From the NCBI GenBank assembly GCA_035509615.1, contig DATJLK010000085.1, positions 1-16,817 on the forward strand: a DNA stretch of 16,817 nucleotides. The letters are read 5' to 3'. Position numbers and translations under genes: made by a program. Shown here one piece after another: positions 7,108 through 13,784 of the stretch. The notes under the pieces are model-generated. The model saw nothing but the letters and a program-made list of their open reading frames with translations, did not search any database and had not been told where the DNA came from. Each line of letters starts with the position of its first letter. Within the stretch, counting starts at the first letter, position 1. This DNA is from AP-15 sp035509615. Its GTDB lineage: Bacteria > Pseudomonadota > Alphaproteobacteria > ATCC43930 > CGMCC-115725.

Positions 7108-7691
7108 GGCGCCTTCCCCCCGTCCGATGCGCGGTGCGCATCCCAATAGCACCAGATCTGAGCCGGCAACAGATTGAACCAGACCCGTGCGACTTCACAG
7201 CCGGCGATACCTAGTTGGCCCATCGCCAGTGGCGAGCGGAAGGCATTCGTCAGCTGTATAAATCGGCCATTGATACCGAGGCGATCGAGACATGGTCGGA
7301 CCACCGCCTCTTGCGCAGCCGGCGAAAACCATTTGATCGGTAGGCTGGAAACGACCGCGCAAAGTTGTTGCGCGCGAATCGCCGGATGGTGATCCACTCG
7401 CAAGGCATCGGCTTCGATCACTGTGACTCTCGGCAATTTCCGGCGCAGGATCTTGGCGAGGTCGGGCTCGCGTTCAAGCGCGATGATGCGCTCGGGCGGG
7501 CATCCGGCACGTATCAGGCCGCGAGTCAGGCTGCCGGTCCCGGCGCCCAATTCGAGGACCGGTCCCGGGCGGGTCAGATCGACTTGAGCGGCCATCACAT
7601 CAGCAAGTCGCCCGCCACTAGGATTAGCCGCCGCGATGCGCAGCGGTTTTTGCAGCCAAAGAGCAAAGAACACGCTCACATCGGCTGTCAT
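7104..7691 (-). CDS. PmtA-like SAM-dependent phospholipid N-methyltransferase
   Basis: Class I SAM-dependent methyltransferase of 195 residues, the size of Sinorhizobium-type PmtA. The N-terminus has FFALWLQKPLRIAAANPSGG (8-27), the membrane-associating start typical of this group. SAM motif I is LELGAGTGSLTRGLI at 46-60, the acidic residue that follows lies in ALEREPDL, and the post-motif VVSSLPIKWFS at 113-123 and VWFNLLPAQIWCYW at 170-183 are PmtA-like. The known reaction is stepwise methylation of phosphatidylethanolamine to phosphatidylcholine; related enzymes methylate ornithine lipid or the betaine lipid DGTS (BtaB). There is no btaA nearby. The ATG at 7691 has GGGGAAGAG ending three bases upstream; an earlier ATG at 7733 has no ribosome-binding site. 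First gene of the four-gene lipid block. The exact acceptor is unknown. Confidence 0.72.
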   Translation of the reverse strand: MTADVSVFFALWLQKPLRIAAANPSGGRLADVMAAQVDLTRPGPVLELGAGTGSLTRGLIRAGCPPERIIALEREPDLAKILRRKLPRVTVIEADALRVDHHPAIRAQQLCAVVSSLPIKWFSPAAQEAVVRPCLDRLGINGRFIQLTNAFRSPLAMGQLGIAGCEVARVWFNLLPAQIWCYWDAHRASDGGKAP

Positions 7692-7837
7692 GCTCTTCCC
7701 CGTAACAATCCACGTCAAAGGTTTTCTAGACATGGTATGTTACAGTTTTGCGATCTCTAAATATTGAAAGTTGAGTCGCAAAAACGTCATTCATCACTGA
7801 TATCTAACGATCGAAGGACGAGCGGAGCAAGCAAGCG

Positions 7838-8188
7838 ATGGCGGCCAAGCGAGCCACAGCAGCACGGGCCAAGCGCAACGTCTTTGCGGTGACCCTTGCG
7901 AAATTAAGACCTGCGGGACGCTCTGGCGAAAGGCGGCACGGGGCAAAGAAAATGCCGATTTTTGCTCGCTTTGCCCCGCGCGAGCCGGTGAGTGGTCCAG
8001 ATCCGGTGTCGGTCGCCATATTCGCGATCGATTGTGTCGGGCCGGCGGCGGTCCGGGCGTGTGCCTCGGGGAGGGAGGTCCACATCTCCGCAGCAGACGA
8101 GGCTACCGCGGCGGTCATTCGCGCGGCACTCGCCGAGACAGCCCGTCACCGCCCAACCGATCGCCTGATCCGCGTCGTGATTGGCTGA
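7838..8188 (+). CDS. Doubtful hypothetical protein of 116 residues
   Basis: Open frame starting at an ATG with GGAGC ten bases upstream, ending just before the MarR gene on the other strand. The N-terminal third is rich in Arg, Lys and Ala; the C-terminal part (VSVAIFAIDCVG to RLIRVVIG) looks more protein-like and has G/C-rich third codon positions. I recognise no family. A 10-bp inverted repeat (7939-7978) falls inside the frame, and another open frame covers much of the same DNA on the minus strand. It may be a real accessory gene, a remnant or a chance frame. Confidence 0.28.
   Translation: MAAKRATAARAKRNVFAVTLAKLRPAGRSGERRHGAKKMPIFARFAPREPVSGPDPVSVAIFAIDCVGPAAVRACASGREVHISAADEATAAVIRAALAETARHRPTDRLIRVVIG
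7939..7978. repeat. 10-bp perfect inverted repeat
   Basis: CGGGGCAAAG at 7939-7948 and CTTTGCCCCG at 7969-7978 are exact reverse complements separated by 20 bases; AAAA and TTTT inside the loop may pair further. It has no T-tract after it. It may be a structured RNA, a terminator remnant or a protein-binding site. Confidence 0.5.
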
Positions 8189-8243
8189 CTGCGGGCCTCA
8201 ATTCCCAGGCGCGCCAACTCGCAGTTCAGACCCGATCAGAACA

Positions 8244-8714
8244 TCACGTCCCGGCGCCGTCTAATTGCGCAAGGCCGCCTAATTGCTCAAGAATCTGCAG
8301 CAGTGCCGGGCGGAGAGAGCGTAATTCCTCGAGATGAACAGAGGACAATGCAGCAAGGTAAGCCTCGGCGGTTTCGGTCAGCCGCAGGATGACCCGGCGA
8401 CGATCTTCGGAATCGTGACCGCGTAGGCAGAAACCGGCCTCGACCAGTCGGTCGATCAGTTCGACCGCGCTGTGATGGCGAATGCAAAGCCGCTCGGCCA
8501 AGTCGCCGACTGTCGGCCCGCGGTCCGAGGCAAACCCCTTGATCGCCAGCAACGCCTGGTGCTGACGCGGCGTCAGCCCGGCGCGGCGGGCCGCCGCCTC
8601 GCTAAATTCCAGAAATCGGCGAATCAGGTAACGAAACTCAGCCAGCAGGCGATAACCCTCGAGGTCGAGTTCTCCAACCTGCCGACGAGATTCCCCAGAA
8701 ACCGGATCGATAAT
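8244..8714 (-). CDS. MarR-family transcriptional regulator
   Basis: Winged-helix regulator of about 156 residues. The dimerisation helix is LLAEFRYLIRRFLEFSEAAARRAG; the helix-turn-helix covers LTPRQHQALLAIKG through TVGDLAERLCIRHHSAVELIDRLVEAG, and the wing carries the MarR signature DSEDRRRVILRLT. It acts in the cytoplasm as a DNA-binding dimer. It is divergent from the CLC gene, and palindromes at 8744-8764 suit an operator that controls both. No ATG or GTG is available near the domain start. A perfect AGGAGG (8722-8727) lies seven bases before an ATT at 8714, which is my chosen start; a TTG at 8738 is the conventional alternative but has no ribosome-binding site. The C-terminus carries a tandem LEQLGG/LAQLDG duplication. 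The inducer is unknown. Confidence 0.82.
   Translation of the reverse strand: MIDPVSGESRRQVGELDLEGYRLLAEFRYLIRRFLEFSEAAARRAGLTPRQHQALLAIKGFASDRGPTVGDLAERLCIRHHSAVELIDRLVEAGFCLRGHDSEDRRRVILRLTETAEAYLAALSSVHLEELRSLRPALLQILEQLGGLAQLDGAGT
8257..8292. repeat. Tandem 18-bp duplication inside the MarR gene
   Basis: Two adjacent 18-base units (8257-8274 and 8275-8292) agree at 15 of 18 positions and share CTAATTG. They encode the C-terminal LEQLGG and LAQLDG of the regulator in frame. Confidence 0.6.
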
Positions 8715-8743
8715 GAGCGGTCCTCCTGACGCTTGCAAGATAC

Positions 8744-8764
8744 ATCGTGCTACGATATTTATCG
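8744..8764. promoter_or_regulatory. Overlapping palindromes between marR and clc, candidate MarR operator
   Basis: ATCGT-GCT-ACGAT (8744-8756) and CGATA-TT-TATCG (8753-8764) are both perfect inverted repeats, and they overlap by four bases. They lie in the short gap between the two divergent genes, where promoters of both must be. This is the usual place for a MarR-family operator. Binding is inferred. Confidence 0.5.
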
Positions 8765-8790
8765 CTTGACCGCGAATCTTGAGAGGCCGA

Positions 8791-10605
8791 GTGCGCAGCA
8801 GGCGTAGAGGGCGCGATGCCAACCAGGGACCCGCTACCCCCCTCGCTATCGAGGTGGGCAGCCGCCTCGGCGATTTCACCACCAGCCCGAGAGTGCTGCT
8901 GATCTCGGCCATCGCAATCGCCGTCGGCACTGCCGGTGTCGCTGCCGGGATGGTGCTGCTCGGGTTGATACGGCTTTGCACTAATCTTGCCTATTTTGGG
9001 CGGGCCACTCTGGCTGATCTGCCGCTCGGTCATTCGCCGCTCGGTTTTGCGACCGTTGCCGTTCCGATCGCCGGGGCATTGGTGATCGGCCTGATGGCGC
9101 GCTTTGGCACCGAAAAGATTCGCGGCCACGGCATCCCGGAGGCAATCGAGGCAATCTTGCTTGGCCGCAGCCGGCTCGATTTAAAGGTCGCGATCCTCAA
9201 GCCATTATCCTCGGCGATTGCCATCGGTACCGGCGGCCCGTTCGGCGCCGAAGGGCCCATCATCATGACCGGTGGGGCGATCGGCTCGCTGATTGCCCAG
9301 TGTCTGCCGGTCAGCGATGCGGAACGCAAGACGCTGCTGGTGGCGGGCGCCGCCGCCGGCATGACCACCGTCTTTGGCACGCCCATTGCCGCAATCATGC
9401 TGGCGGTCGAGTTGCTGTTGTTTGAGTGGACGCCGCGCAGCTTTGTGCCGGTCGCCACAGCGGCGGTCATTGCCGCACTCGAGCGCACTTGGCTGGGTTT
9501 GGCGACCCCGTTGTTCCCATTTCAAGGAACGGGGGCAGTATCGCTGATGGCTCTTGGCGGTTGGGTTGCGGTAGGACTTTCGGCGGGCCTGTTGTCCTGC
9601 CTCCTGACCCAGCTCGTCTATGGATGCGAAGATCTGTTTTTAAAGCTCCCGATCCACTGGATGTGGTGGCTTATGCTGGGTGGGCTTGTGGTCGGTCTTG
9701 GCGGGCTGATCGATCCGCACGCTCTCGGCGTCGGCTACGACAACATTGCGCGGATGCTGCAGGGCACAATACTGCCGAGCGCGGCTTTGCTGCTGCTGGT
9801 TGTCAAGGCCGTGATCTGGGCGGTGGCTCTCGGATCGGGCACTTCCGGCGGCGTGCTGGCTCCGCTGTTGATCATGGGCGGTGCGACGGGCATGGCGCTG
9901 GGGCAATTGCTGCCATCGGCGGCCCCGCCATTCTGGGCGCTGACGGGCATGGCCGCGACGATGGGCGGCACGATGCGCTCACCATTGACCGCGACATTCT
10001 TCGCTGCCGAACTGACTGGCGATACGCATGCGTTGCTGCCGCTGATCACGGCCTGCGGCACCGCCCATCTGGTGACCGTGTTGTTGATGCGCCGCTCGAT
10101 CTTGACCGAGAAGATCGCCCGCCGAGGTCACCACTTGCTGCGCGAATACCGGGTCGATCCATTCGCGCTGACGCGGGTGCGGGAAGTGATGACGACACCG
10201 GTCCAGAGCTTGCCGCACTCGATGACGCTGCATCAGCTTGCGCGGTTTCTGACGGACCCAAATACGGCGCATCCGAGTTTTCCAGTGATCGACGCCGAGG
10301 GGATCGTCCTCGGCGTGGTCGATCCTCCCCAAGTCATGGCGTGGCGGCGGGCCGGACGCCACCGGCGCACCACCCTTGGCGAATTGTTGGCGGCGAGTGA
10401 AGTTCCGGTCGCCTTTCCAGACGAGTATCTGGAAGGGGTAATCGACCGCATGATGCAGGCTAACACCGCGCACCTTCCGGTGGTGTCGCGCGGTGACCAC
10501 AAGCTTGAAGGCTATCTCAGTTGGAAGGATCTGTTGCGCGTGCGCACCCGCCTGCAGCAGGAAGATCGCGTCCGCGTACGATTGTTTCGCCGTCTGCCGT
10601 CTTAA
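8791..10605 (+). CDS. CLC-family chloride channel / H+-Cl- antiporter with C-terminal CBS pair
   Basis: Inner-membrane CLC protein of 604 residues: about 440 residues of membrane domain plus two cytoplasmic CBS domains (about 458-520 and 530-585). CLC signatures are GHGIPE (112-117, the GSGIP position), GPFGAEGP (149-156) with gating glutamate E154, and SGTSGGVLAP (349-358). E207 in AVELLLFEW could be the internal proton glutamate, which suggests exchange rather than channel activity. The chloride-coordinating tyrosine, normally SIYTEK in relatives, reads SILTEK here (Leu438). Start: GTG at 8791 with GAGAGG four bases upstream; a TTG at 8779 is less likely. Likely roles are acid resistance, volume control or anion exchange, with CBS domains sensing nucleotides. 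It is divergent from a MarR regulator and convergent with phoB. Confidence 0.88.
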   Translation: MRSRRRGRDANQGPATPLAIEVGSRLGDFTTSPRVLLISAIAIAVGTAGVAAGMVLLGLIRLCTNLAYFGRATLADLPLGHSPLGFATVAVPIAGALVIGLMARFGTEKIRGHGIPEAIEAILLGRSRLDLKVAILKPLSSAIAIGTGGPFGAEGPIIMTGGAIGSLIAQCLPVSDAERKTLLVAGAAAGMTTVFGTPIAAIMLAVELLLFEWTPRSFVPVATAAVIAALERTWLGLATPLFPFQGTGAVSLMALGGWVAVGLSAGLLSCLLTQLVYGCEDLFLKLPIHWMWWLMLGGLVVGLGGLIDPHALGVGYDNIARMLQGTILPSAALLLLVVKAVIWAVALGSGTSGGVLAPLLIMGGATGMALGQLLPSAAPPFWALTGMAATMGGTMRSPLTATFFAAELTGDTHALLPLITACGTAHLVTVLLMRRSILTEKIARRGHHLLREYRVDPFALTRVREVMTTPVQSLPHSMTLHQLARFLTDPNTAHPSFPVIDAEGIVLGVVDPPQVMAWRRAGRHRRTTLGELLAASEVPVAFPDEYLEGVIDRMMQANTAHLPVVSRGDHKLEGYLSWKDLLRVRTRLQQEDRVRVRLFRRLPS

Positions 10606-10633
10606 TCGGCAGCGGCAGCCCAGCCGAACATTA

Positions 10634-10656
10634 GCCGCGGGCGATACGATCGCGGC
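10634..10656. terminator. Possible hairpin between convergent clc and phoB
   Basis: GCCGCG (10634-10639) pairs with CGCGGC (10651-10656) across 11 bases, and GCGAT/ATCGC inside can form a competing stem. It sits in the 76-bp gap between two gene ends, where a bidirectional terminator would be expected. There is no T-run, so support is weak. Confidence 0.3.
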
Positions 10657-10681
10657 CCGGATCTCGCGGAACGGTCTTCGG

Positions 10682-11380
10682 TTACGGACGCTCTTCCTGG
10701 TCGAGAGCGTAGCCGGCAGAGCGGACGGTGCGGACGAGATCGGCGCCGCCATCGGCATTGAGCGCCTTGCGCAAGCGGCGGATATGCACGTCGACCGTGC
10801 GCGCCTCAACATAAACATCGTGGCCCCAAACAGCATCGAGCAACTGTTCGCGCGAAAACACTCGACCGGGATGCTGCATCAGATGACGCAACAGCCGGAA
10901 CTCGGTCGGACCAAGGTGGATCGGCCTGTCCAACCGCGTCACCCGATGTGCCGCGAGATCCATCGAGACTTCGCCAAACTGCAACGTTTCTTCGGAAGCG
11001 CTGGGCTGGGCGCGGCGGATAACGGCGCGCAACCGGGCCGCCAGCTCGCGCAGGCTGAAGGGTTTGGCGATATAGTCATCGGCGCCGCTGTCGAGCCCGC
11101 GCACCCGATCGGCCTCCTCGCCGCGCGCCGTCAGCATCACGACCGGCAGGGTGCGCGTCTGCGGCATCCGGCGAATCTGCCGACAAACCTCGATTCCGGA
11201 TACCAGCGGCAGCATCCAGTCGAGCAATACGATGTCGGGTTTATGCTCGGCGATTCGGACCAAGGCTTCTTCGCCATCAGCCGCTTCGTTGATCTCGAAC
11301 CCCTCTTTTTCGAGGTTATAGCGCAGCAAAGTAACCAGCGGCGCCTCGTCTTCGACAATCAAAACCAGCGGCTTGCTCAT
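10682..11380 (-). CDS. phoB: Phosphate regulon response regulator PhoB
   Basis: OmpR/PhoB-type response regulator, 232 residues, the usual size. The receiver domain (1-120) has the acidic pair E10-D11, phosphoacceptor D54 in LLDWMLP, switch threonine T84 and K106 in IAKPFS. The C-terminal winged helix (about 132-228) carries LGPTEFRLLRHLMQHPGRVFSR and the recognition-helix region ARTVDVHIRRLRKAL. When phosphorylated it binds Pho boxes such as those upstream of pstS and phnD in this window. The ATG overlaps the phoU stop by four bases, so it is translated as part of the pst operon and amplifies its own production. The partner kinase PhoR is not in the window; the next gene is convergent. Confidence 0.96.
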   Translation of the reverse strand: MSKPLVLIVEDEAPLVTLLRYNLEKEGFEINEAADGEEALVRIAEHKPDIVLLDWMLPLVSGIEVCRQIRRMPQTRTLPVVMLTARGEEADRVRGLDSGADDYIAKPFSLRELAARLRAVIRRAQPSASEETLQFGEVSMDLAAHRVTRLDRPIHLGPTEFRLLRHLMQHPGRVFSREQLLDAVWGHDVYVEARTVDVHIRRLRKALNADGGADLVRTVRSAGYALDQEERP

Positions 11381-12099
11381 GGCAGCGCCCGGCCCGGCTG
11401 CCCGGCTTCAAAGCTTGAATCATCGGCCTTGGGGCGTTTTTGCACCAATGGCGTGCCGTGGACGAGATAGTAGAGATCTTCAGCGATGTTGGTCGCATGA
11501 TCGCCGATGCGTTCGATATTCTTCGCCATAAACAAAAGATGGGTCGAAGGCCCGATGTTGCGCGGATCCTCCATCATGTAGGTCAACAACACGCGGAACA
11601 GGCTCGCATACATTTCGTCAAGTTCTTCATCCCGGATCCACACAGAATAGGCCTTGTCGGCATCGCGCTCGACGTAAGCATCGATCACGTCCTTGACCAA
11701 TAACTGCGCGAGCCGCGCCATGCGCGGTAATGCATAAACCGGTCTTGCCGCGGGGCTCTGGTTGAGCACGATCGAGCGCTTGGCAACATTCGCGGCATAA
11801 TCGCAGATGCGTTCGAGGTCGCTCGCGATCTTGATCGCCGCAAAAACCTCGCGCAGATCGCGCGCCATCGGCTGGCGCAGCGCCAACAGCCTGACCGCGA
11901 GATTATCGACATCGTGCTGCAGTTGGTCGACTTTGCCGTCCGCCTCGACGACGCTGGCCGCGAGGTCGCTGTCGCGCTGGGCCACCGCCTCGATCGCGGT
12001 GGCGAGCTGACTTTCGGCAAGACCGCCCATCTCGGTGATCGTATTGTTTAACCGGCGCAGTTCTTCATCGTAACTCTTGATCACATGTTCGGAAGACAT
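11377..12099 (-). CDS. phoU: Phosphate transport system regulator PhoU
   Basis: Cytoplasmic, all-helical regulator that links PstSCAB to the PhoR/PhoB pair and damps phosphate uptake. 240 residues with the two-fold PhoU repeat; each half has its metal-cluster motif: IASDLERICDYAANVAKR at about 91-108 and MAKNIERIGDHATNIAED at about 191-208. The ATG at 12099 is preferred because GGAGG lies nine bases upstream; a TTG two codons earlier is too close to it. It begins 21 bp after pstB and its stop overlaps the phoB start (ATGA), the standard alphaproteobacterial order. The tail past about residue 215 is polar and variable. Confidence 0.95.
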   Translation of the reverse strand: MSSEHVIKSYDEELRRLNNTITEMGGLAESQLATAIEAVAQRDSDLAASVVEADGKVDQLQHDVDNLAVRLLALRQPMARDLREVFAAIKIASDLERICDYAANVAKRSIVLNQSPAARPVYALPRMARLAQLLVKDVIDAYVERDADKAYSVWIRDEELDEMYASLFRVLLTYMMEDPRNIGPSTHLLFMAKNIERIGDHATNIAEDLYYLVHGTPLVQKRPKADDSSFEAGQPGRALP

Positions 12100-12120
12100 C
12101 AGCAAAACCCTCCGCCCGGC

Positions 12121-12942
12121 TTAGCCAAAGCGGCCGGTAATATAGTCTTCGGTCCGCCGCTCTTTCGGGTGAGTAAAGATAGTTTCGGTCTCATCGAATT
12201 CGACCAGCTCGCCGAGATACATAAAGGCGGTATAATTGGAGCAGCGGGCCGCTTGCTGCATGTTATGGGTGACGATAGCGATGCAGTAATCGGGCTTCAA
12301 TTCGTCGATCAACTCTTCGATGCGCTGGGTCGAGATCGGGTCGAGCGCCGATGCCGGCTCATCGAGCAGCAGGATCTCCGGTTTGACCGCGATCGCTCGG
12401 GCGATGCATAAGCGCTGCTGCTGGCCGCCGGACAAGCTGAGCCCGCTCTGCTTGAGCTTGTCCTTGACCTCATCCCACAGCGCGGCACGGTGCAGCGCCG
12501 ATTCGATGCGGTCTTCAAGTTCCGATGCCGGCAGCTTTTCGTAGAGCCGGATGCCAAAGGCAATGTTGTCGTGGATCGACATCGGAAATGGTGTCGGCTT
12601 TTGAAATACCATCCCGATCTTGGCGCGCAACAGATTGAGGTCACGGCCTGGCGTCAGAATGTTCTCGCCGTCTACCAAGACTTCGCCGGTGGCTCGTTGG
12701 CCGGGATAGAGTTCGTAGATGCGGTTCAGTACGCGGAGCAGGGTCGATTTGCCGCAACCCGAGGGTCCGATGAACGCCGTGACGCTTTTATCGTGCAATG
12801 TCAGGTTGATGTTCTTTAAAGCGTGCGCCGCGCCATAATAGAAGTTGAGGTTGCGAATCTGTACCTTTTGCCGTGTACCGGCCCCCGGAGCGGGTCGCGG
12901 CGGCGCGGTCGTCATCATCTGTGTTGCAGCGGCAGGGCTCAT
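12121..12942 (-). CDS. pstB: Phosphate ABC transporter ATP-binding protein PstB
   Basis: ATPase of the high-affinity phosphate importer, 273 residues. Motifs: Walker A GPSGCGKST at 59-67, Q-loop in MVFQKPTPFPMSI (Q114), signature LSGGQQQRLCIARA at 170-183, Walker B ILLLDEP at 190-196 and the switch histidine in IVTHNMQQAAR (H226). KPTPFPMSI is diagnostic for PstB. The ATG at 12942 overlaps the pstA stop as ATGA; a GTG six codons upstream is less likely. An Ala/Pro-rich, probably unstructured N-terminal extension of about 25 residues precedes the ATPase fold. It is the only pst ATPase in the window, although two PstA permeases are present. Confidence 0.96.
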   Translation of the reverse strand: MSPAAATQMMTTAPPRPAPGAGTRQKVQIRNLNFYYGAAHALKNINLTLHDKSVTAFIGPSGCGKSTLLRVLNRIYELYPGQRATGEVLVDGENILTPGRDLNLLRAKIGMVFQKPTPFPMSIHDNIAFGIRLYEKLPASELEDRIESALHRAALWDEVKDKLKQSGLSLSGGQQQRLCIARAIAVKPEILLLDEPASALDPISTQRIEELIDELKPDYCIAIVTHNMQQAARCSNYTAFMYLGELVEFDETETIFTHPKERRTEDYITGRFG

Positions 12943-13781
12943 GGTTTGAACGTACTCCACGAGGCGAGCAGGCGCGCGCCGATATTAAGAAAAAGAACGG
13001 TGATGGTGATCAGCAATGCCCCGCCCCAGGCCAGCAGTTGCCAGTCGGCATAAGGGCTCATCGCAAATTGAAAGATCACCACCGGCAAATTCGCAATCGG
13101 TGCGTTCAAATTAGTGCTCCAGAACTGATTGTTGAGCGCGGTGAAAAGCAATGGCGCGGTCTCGCCGGCGATGCGTGCGACCGCAAGCATGACCCCGGTC
13201 AGCATTCCCTGGACGGCCGCGCGGTAGGAGACCATGACGATCACCTTCCATCTTGGCGTGCCAAGTGCCGATGCCGCCTCGCGCAGCGTGTTGGGCACCA
13301 GGTTCAACATGTCCTCGGTGGTTCGCACTACAACCGGAATGACGATGATCGCCAAGGCCACCGCACCGGCCCAAGCCGAAAAATGACCCATCGGCACAAC
13401 CATGATCTCGTAGACAAACAGTCCGACGATGATCGACGGCGCGCTTAGCAGGATATCATTGATAAATCGGACGATTTCGCCGAAACGGCCGCCGCGGCTA
13501 TATTCGGCGAGAAAGGTGCCGGCGAGCATCCCCGTCGGCGTACCGATCAAAGTTGCGGCGACGGTCATTACCAGACTGCCAAAGATCGCATTCAGCAGCC
13601 CGCCGCTGCTGCCGGGCGGCGGCGTCATCTGGGTGAACAGAACCGGGCCGATCGCCGAAAAGCCCTGGTAGAGCAAGGTCCATAAGACCAGCACCAGCCA
13701 CACTACGCCAAAGGCGGTCGCGGCGACCGAGAGGCTCATCACCAGGGCGTTGACGAACCGCCGACGGGCATAGATCCCCAT
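12939..13781 (-). CDS. pstA: Phosphate ABC transporter permease PstA (first copy)
   Basis: Inner-membrane permease of 280 residues pairing with PstC. Six hydrophobic segments are visible, roughly at 13-37, 65-92, 106-126, 135-155, 190-210 and 248-268. Hallmarks are GGLLNAIFGSLVMT (60-73), FINDILLSAPSIIVGLFVY (106-124), the EAA coupling loop LREAASALGTPRWKV (166-180) and ARIAGETAPLLFTA (202-215). The ATG at 13781 follows the pstC stop by three bases and the stop overlaps pstB by four, so all are cotranscribed. It differs clearly in sequence from the other PstA at the right edge. Confidence 0.95.
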   Translation of the reverse strand: MGIYARRRFVNALVMSLSVAATAFGVVWLVLVLWTLLYQGFSAIGPVLFTQMTPPPGSSGGLLNAIFGSLVMTVAATLIGTPTGMLAGTFLAEYSRGGRFGEIVRFINDILLSAPSIIVGLFVYEIMVVPMGHFSAWAGAVALAIIVIPVVVRTTEDMLNLVPNTLREAASALGTPRWKVIVMVSYRAAVQGMLTGVMLAVARIAGETAPLLFTALNNQFWSTNLNAPIANLPVVIFQFAMSPYADWQLLAWGGALLITITVLFLNIGARLLASWSTFKP

Positions 13782-13784
13782 GGC

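Noticed and set aside
6268..7149. Long plus-strand open frame (293 codons) opposite the phosphoesterase gene
   Set aside because: It mirrors the real gene in a GC-rich genome; its product has no recognisable domain while the minus strand has every metallophosphoesterase motif.
7784..7801. Possible Pho box (ACGTCAT followed 11 bases later by CACTGAT)
   Set aside because: The second half matches only 4 of 7 positions and it points away from the lipid block, so I do not claim Pho control from it.
7804..8118. 104-codon minus-strand frame overlapping the doubtful ORF at 7838-8188
   Set aside because: Ala/Ser/Thr-rich without a family or a convincing ribosome-binding site; at least one of the two overlapping frames must be chance.
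10493..11470. 325-codon plus-strand frame across phoB and parts of clc and phoU
   Set aside because: Shadow of phoB, which has all receiver and winged-helix residues; it also crosses two other genes.
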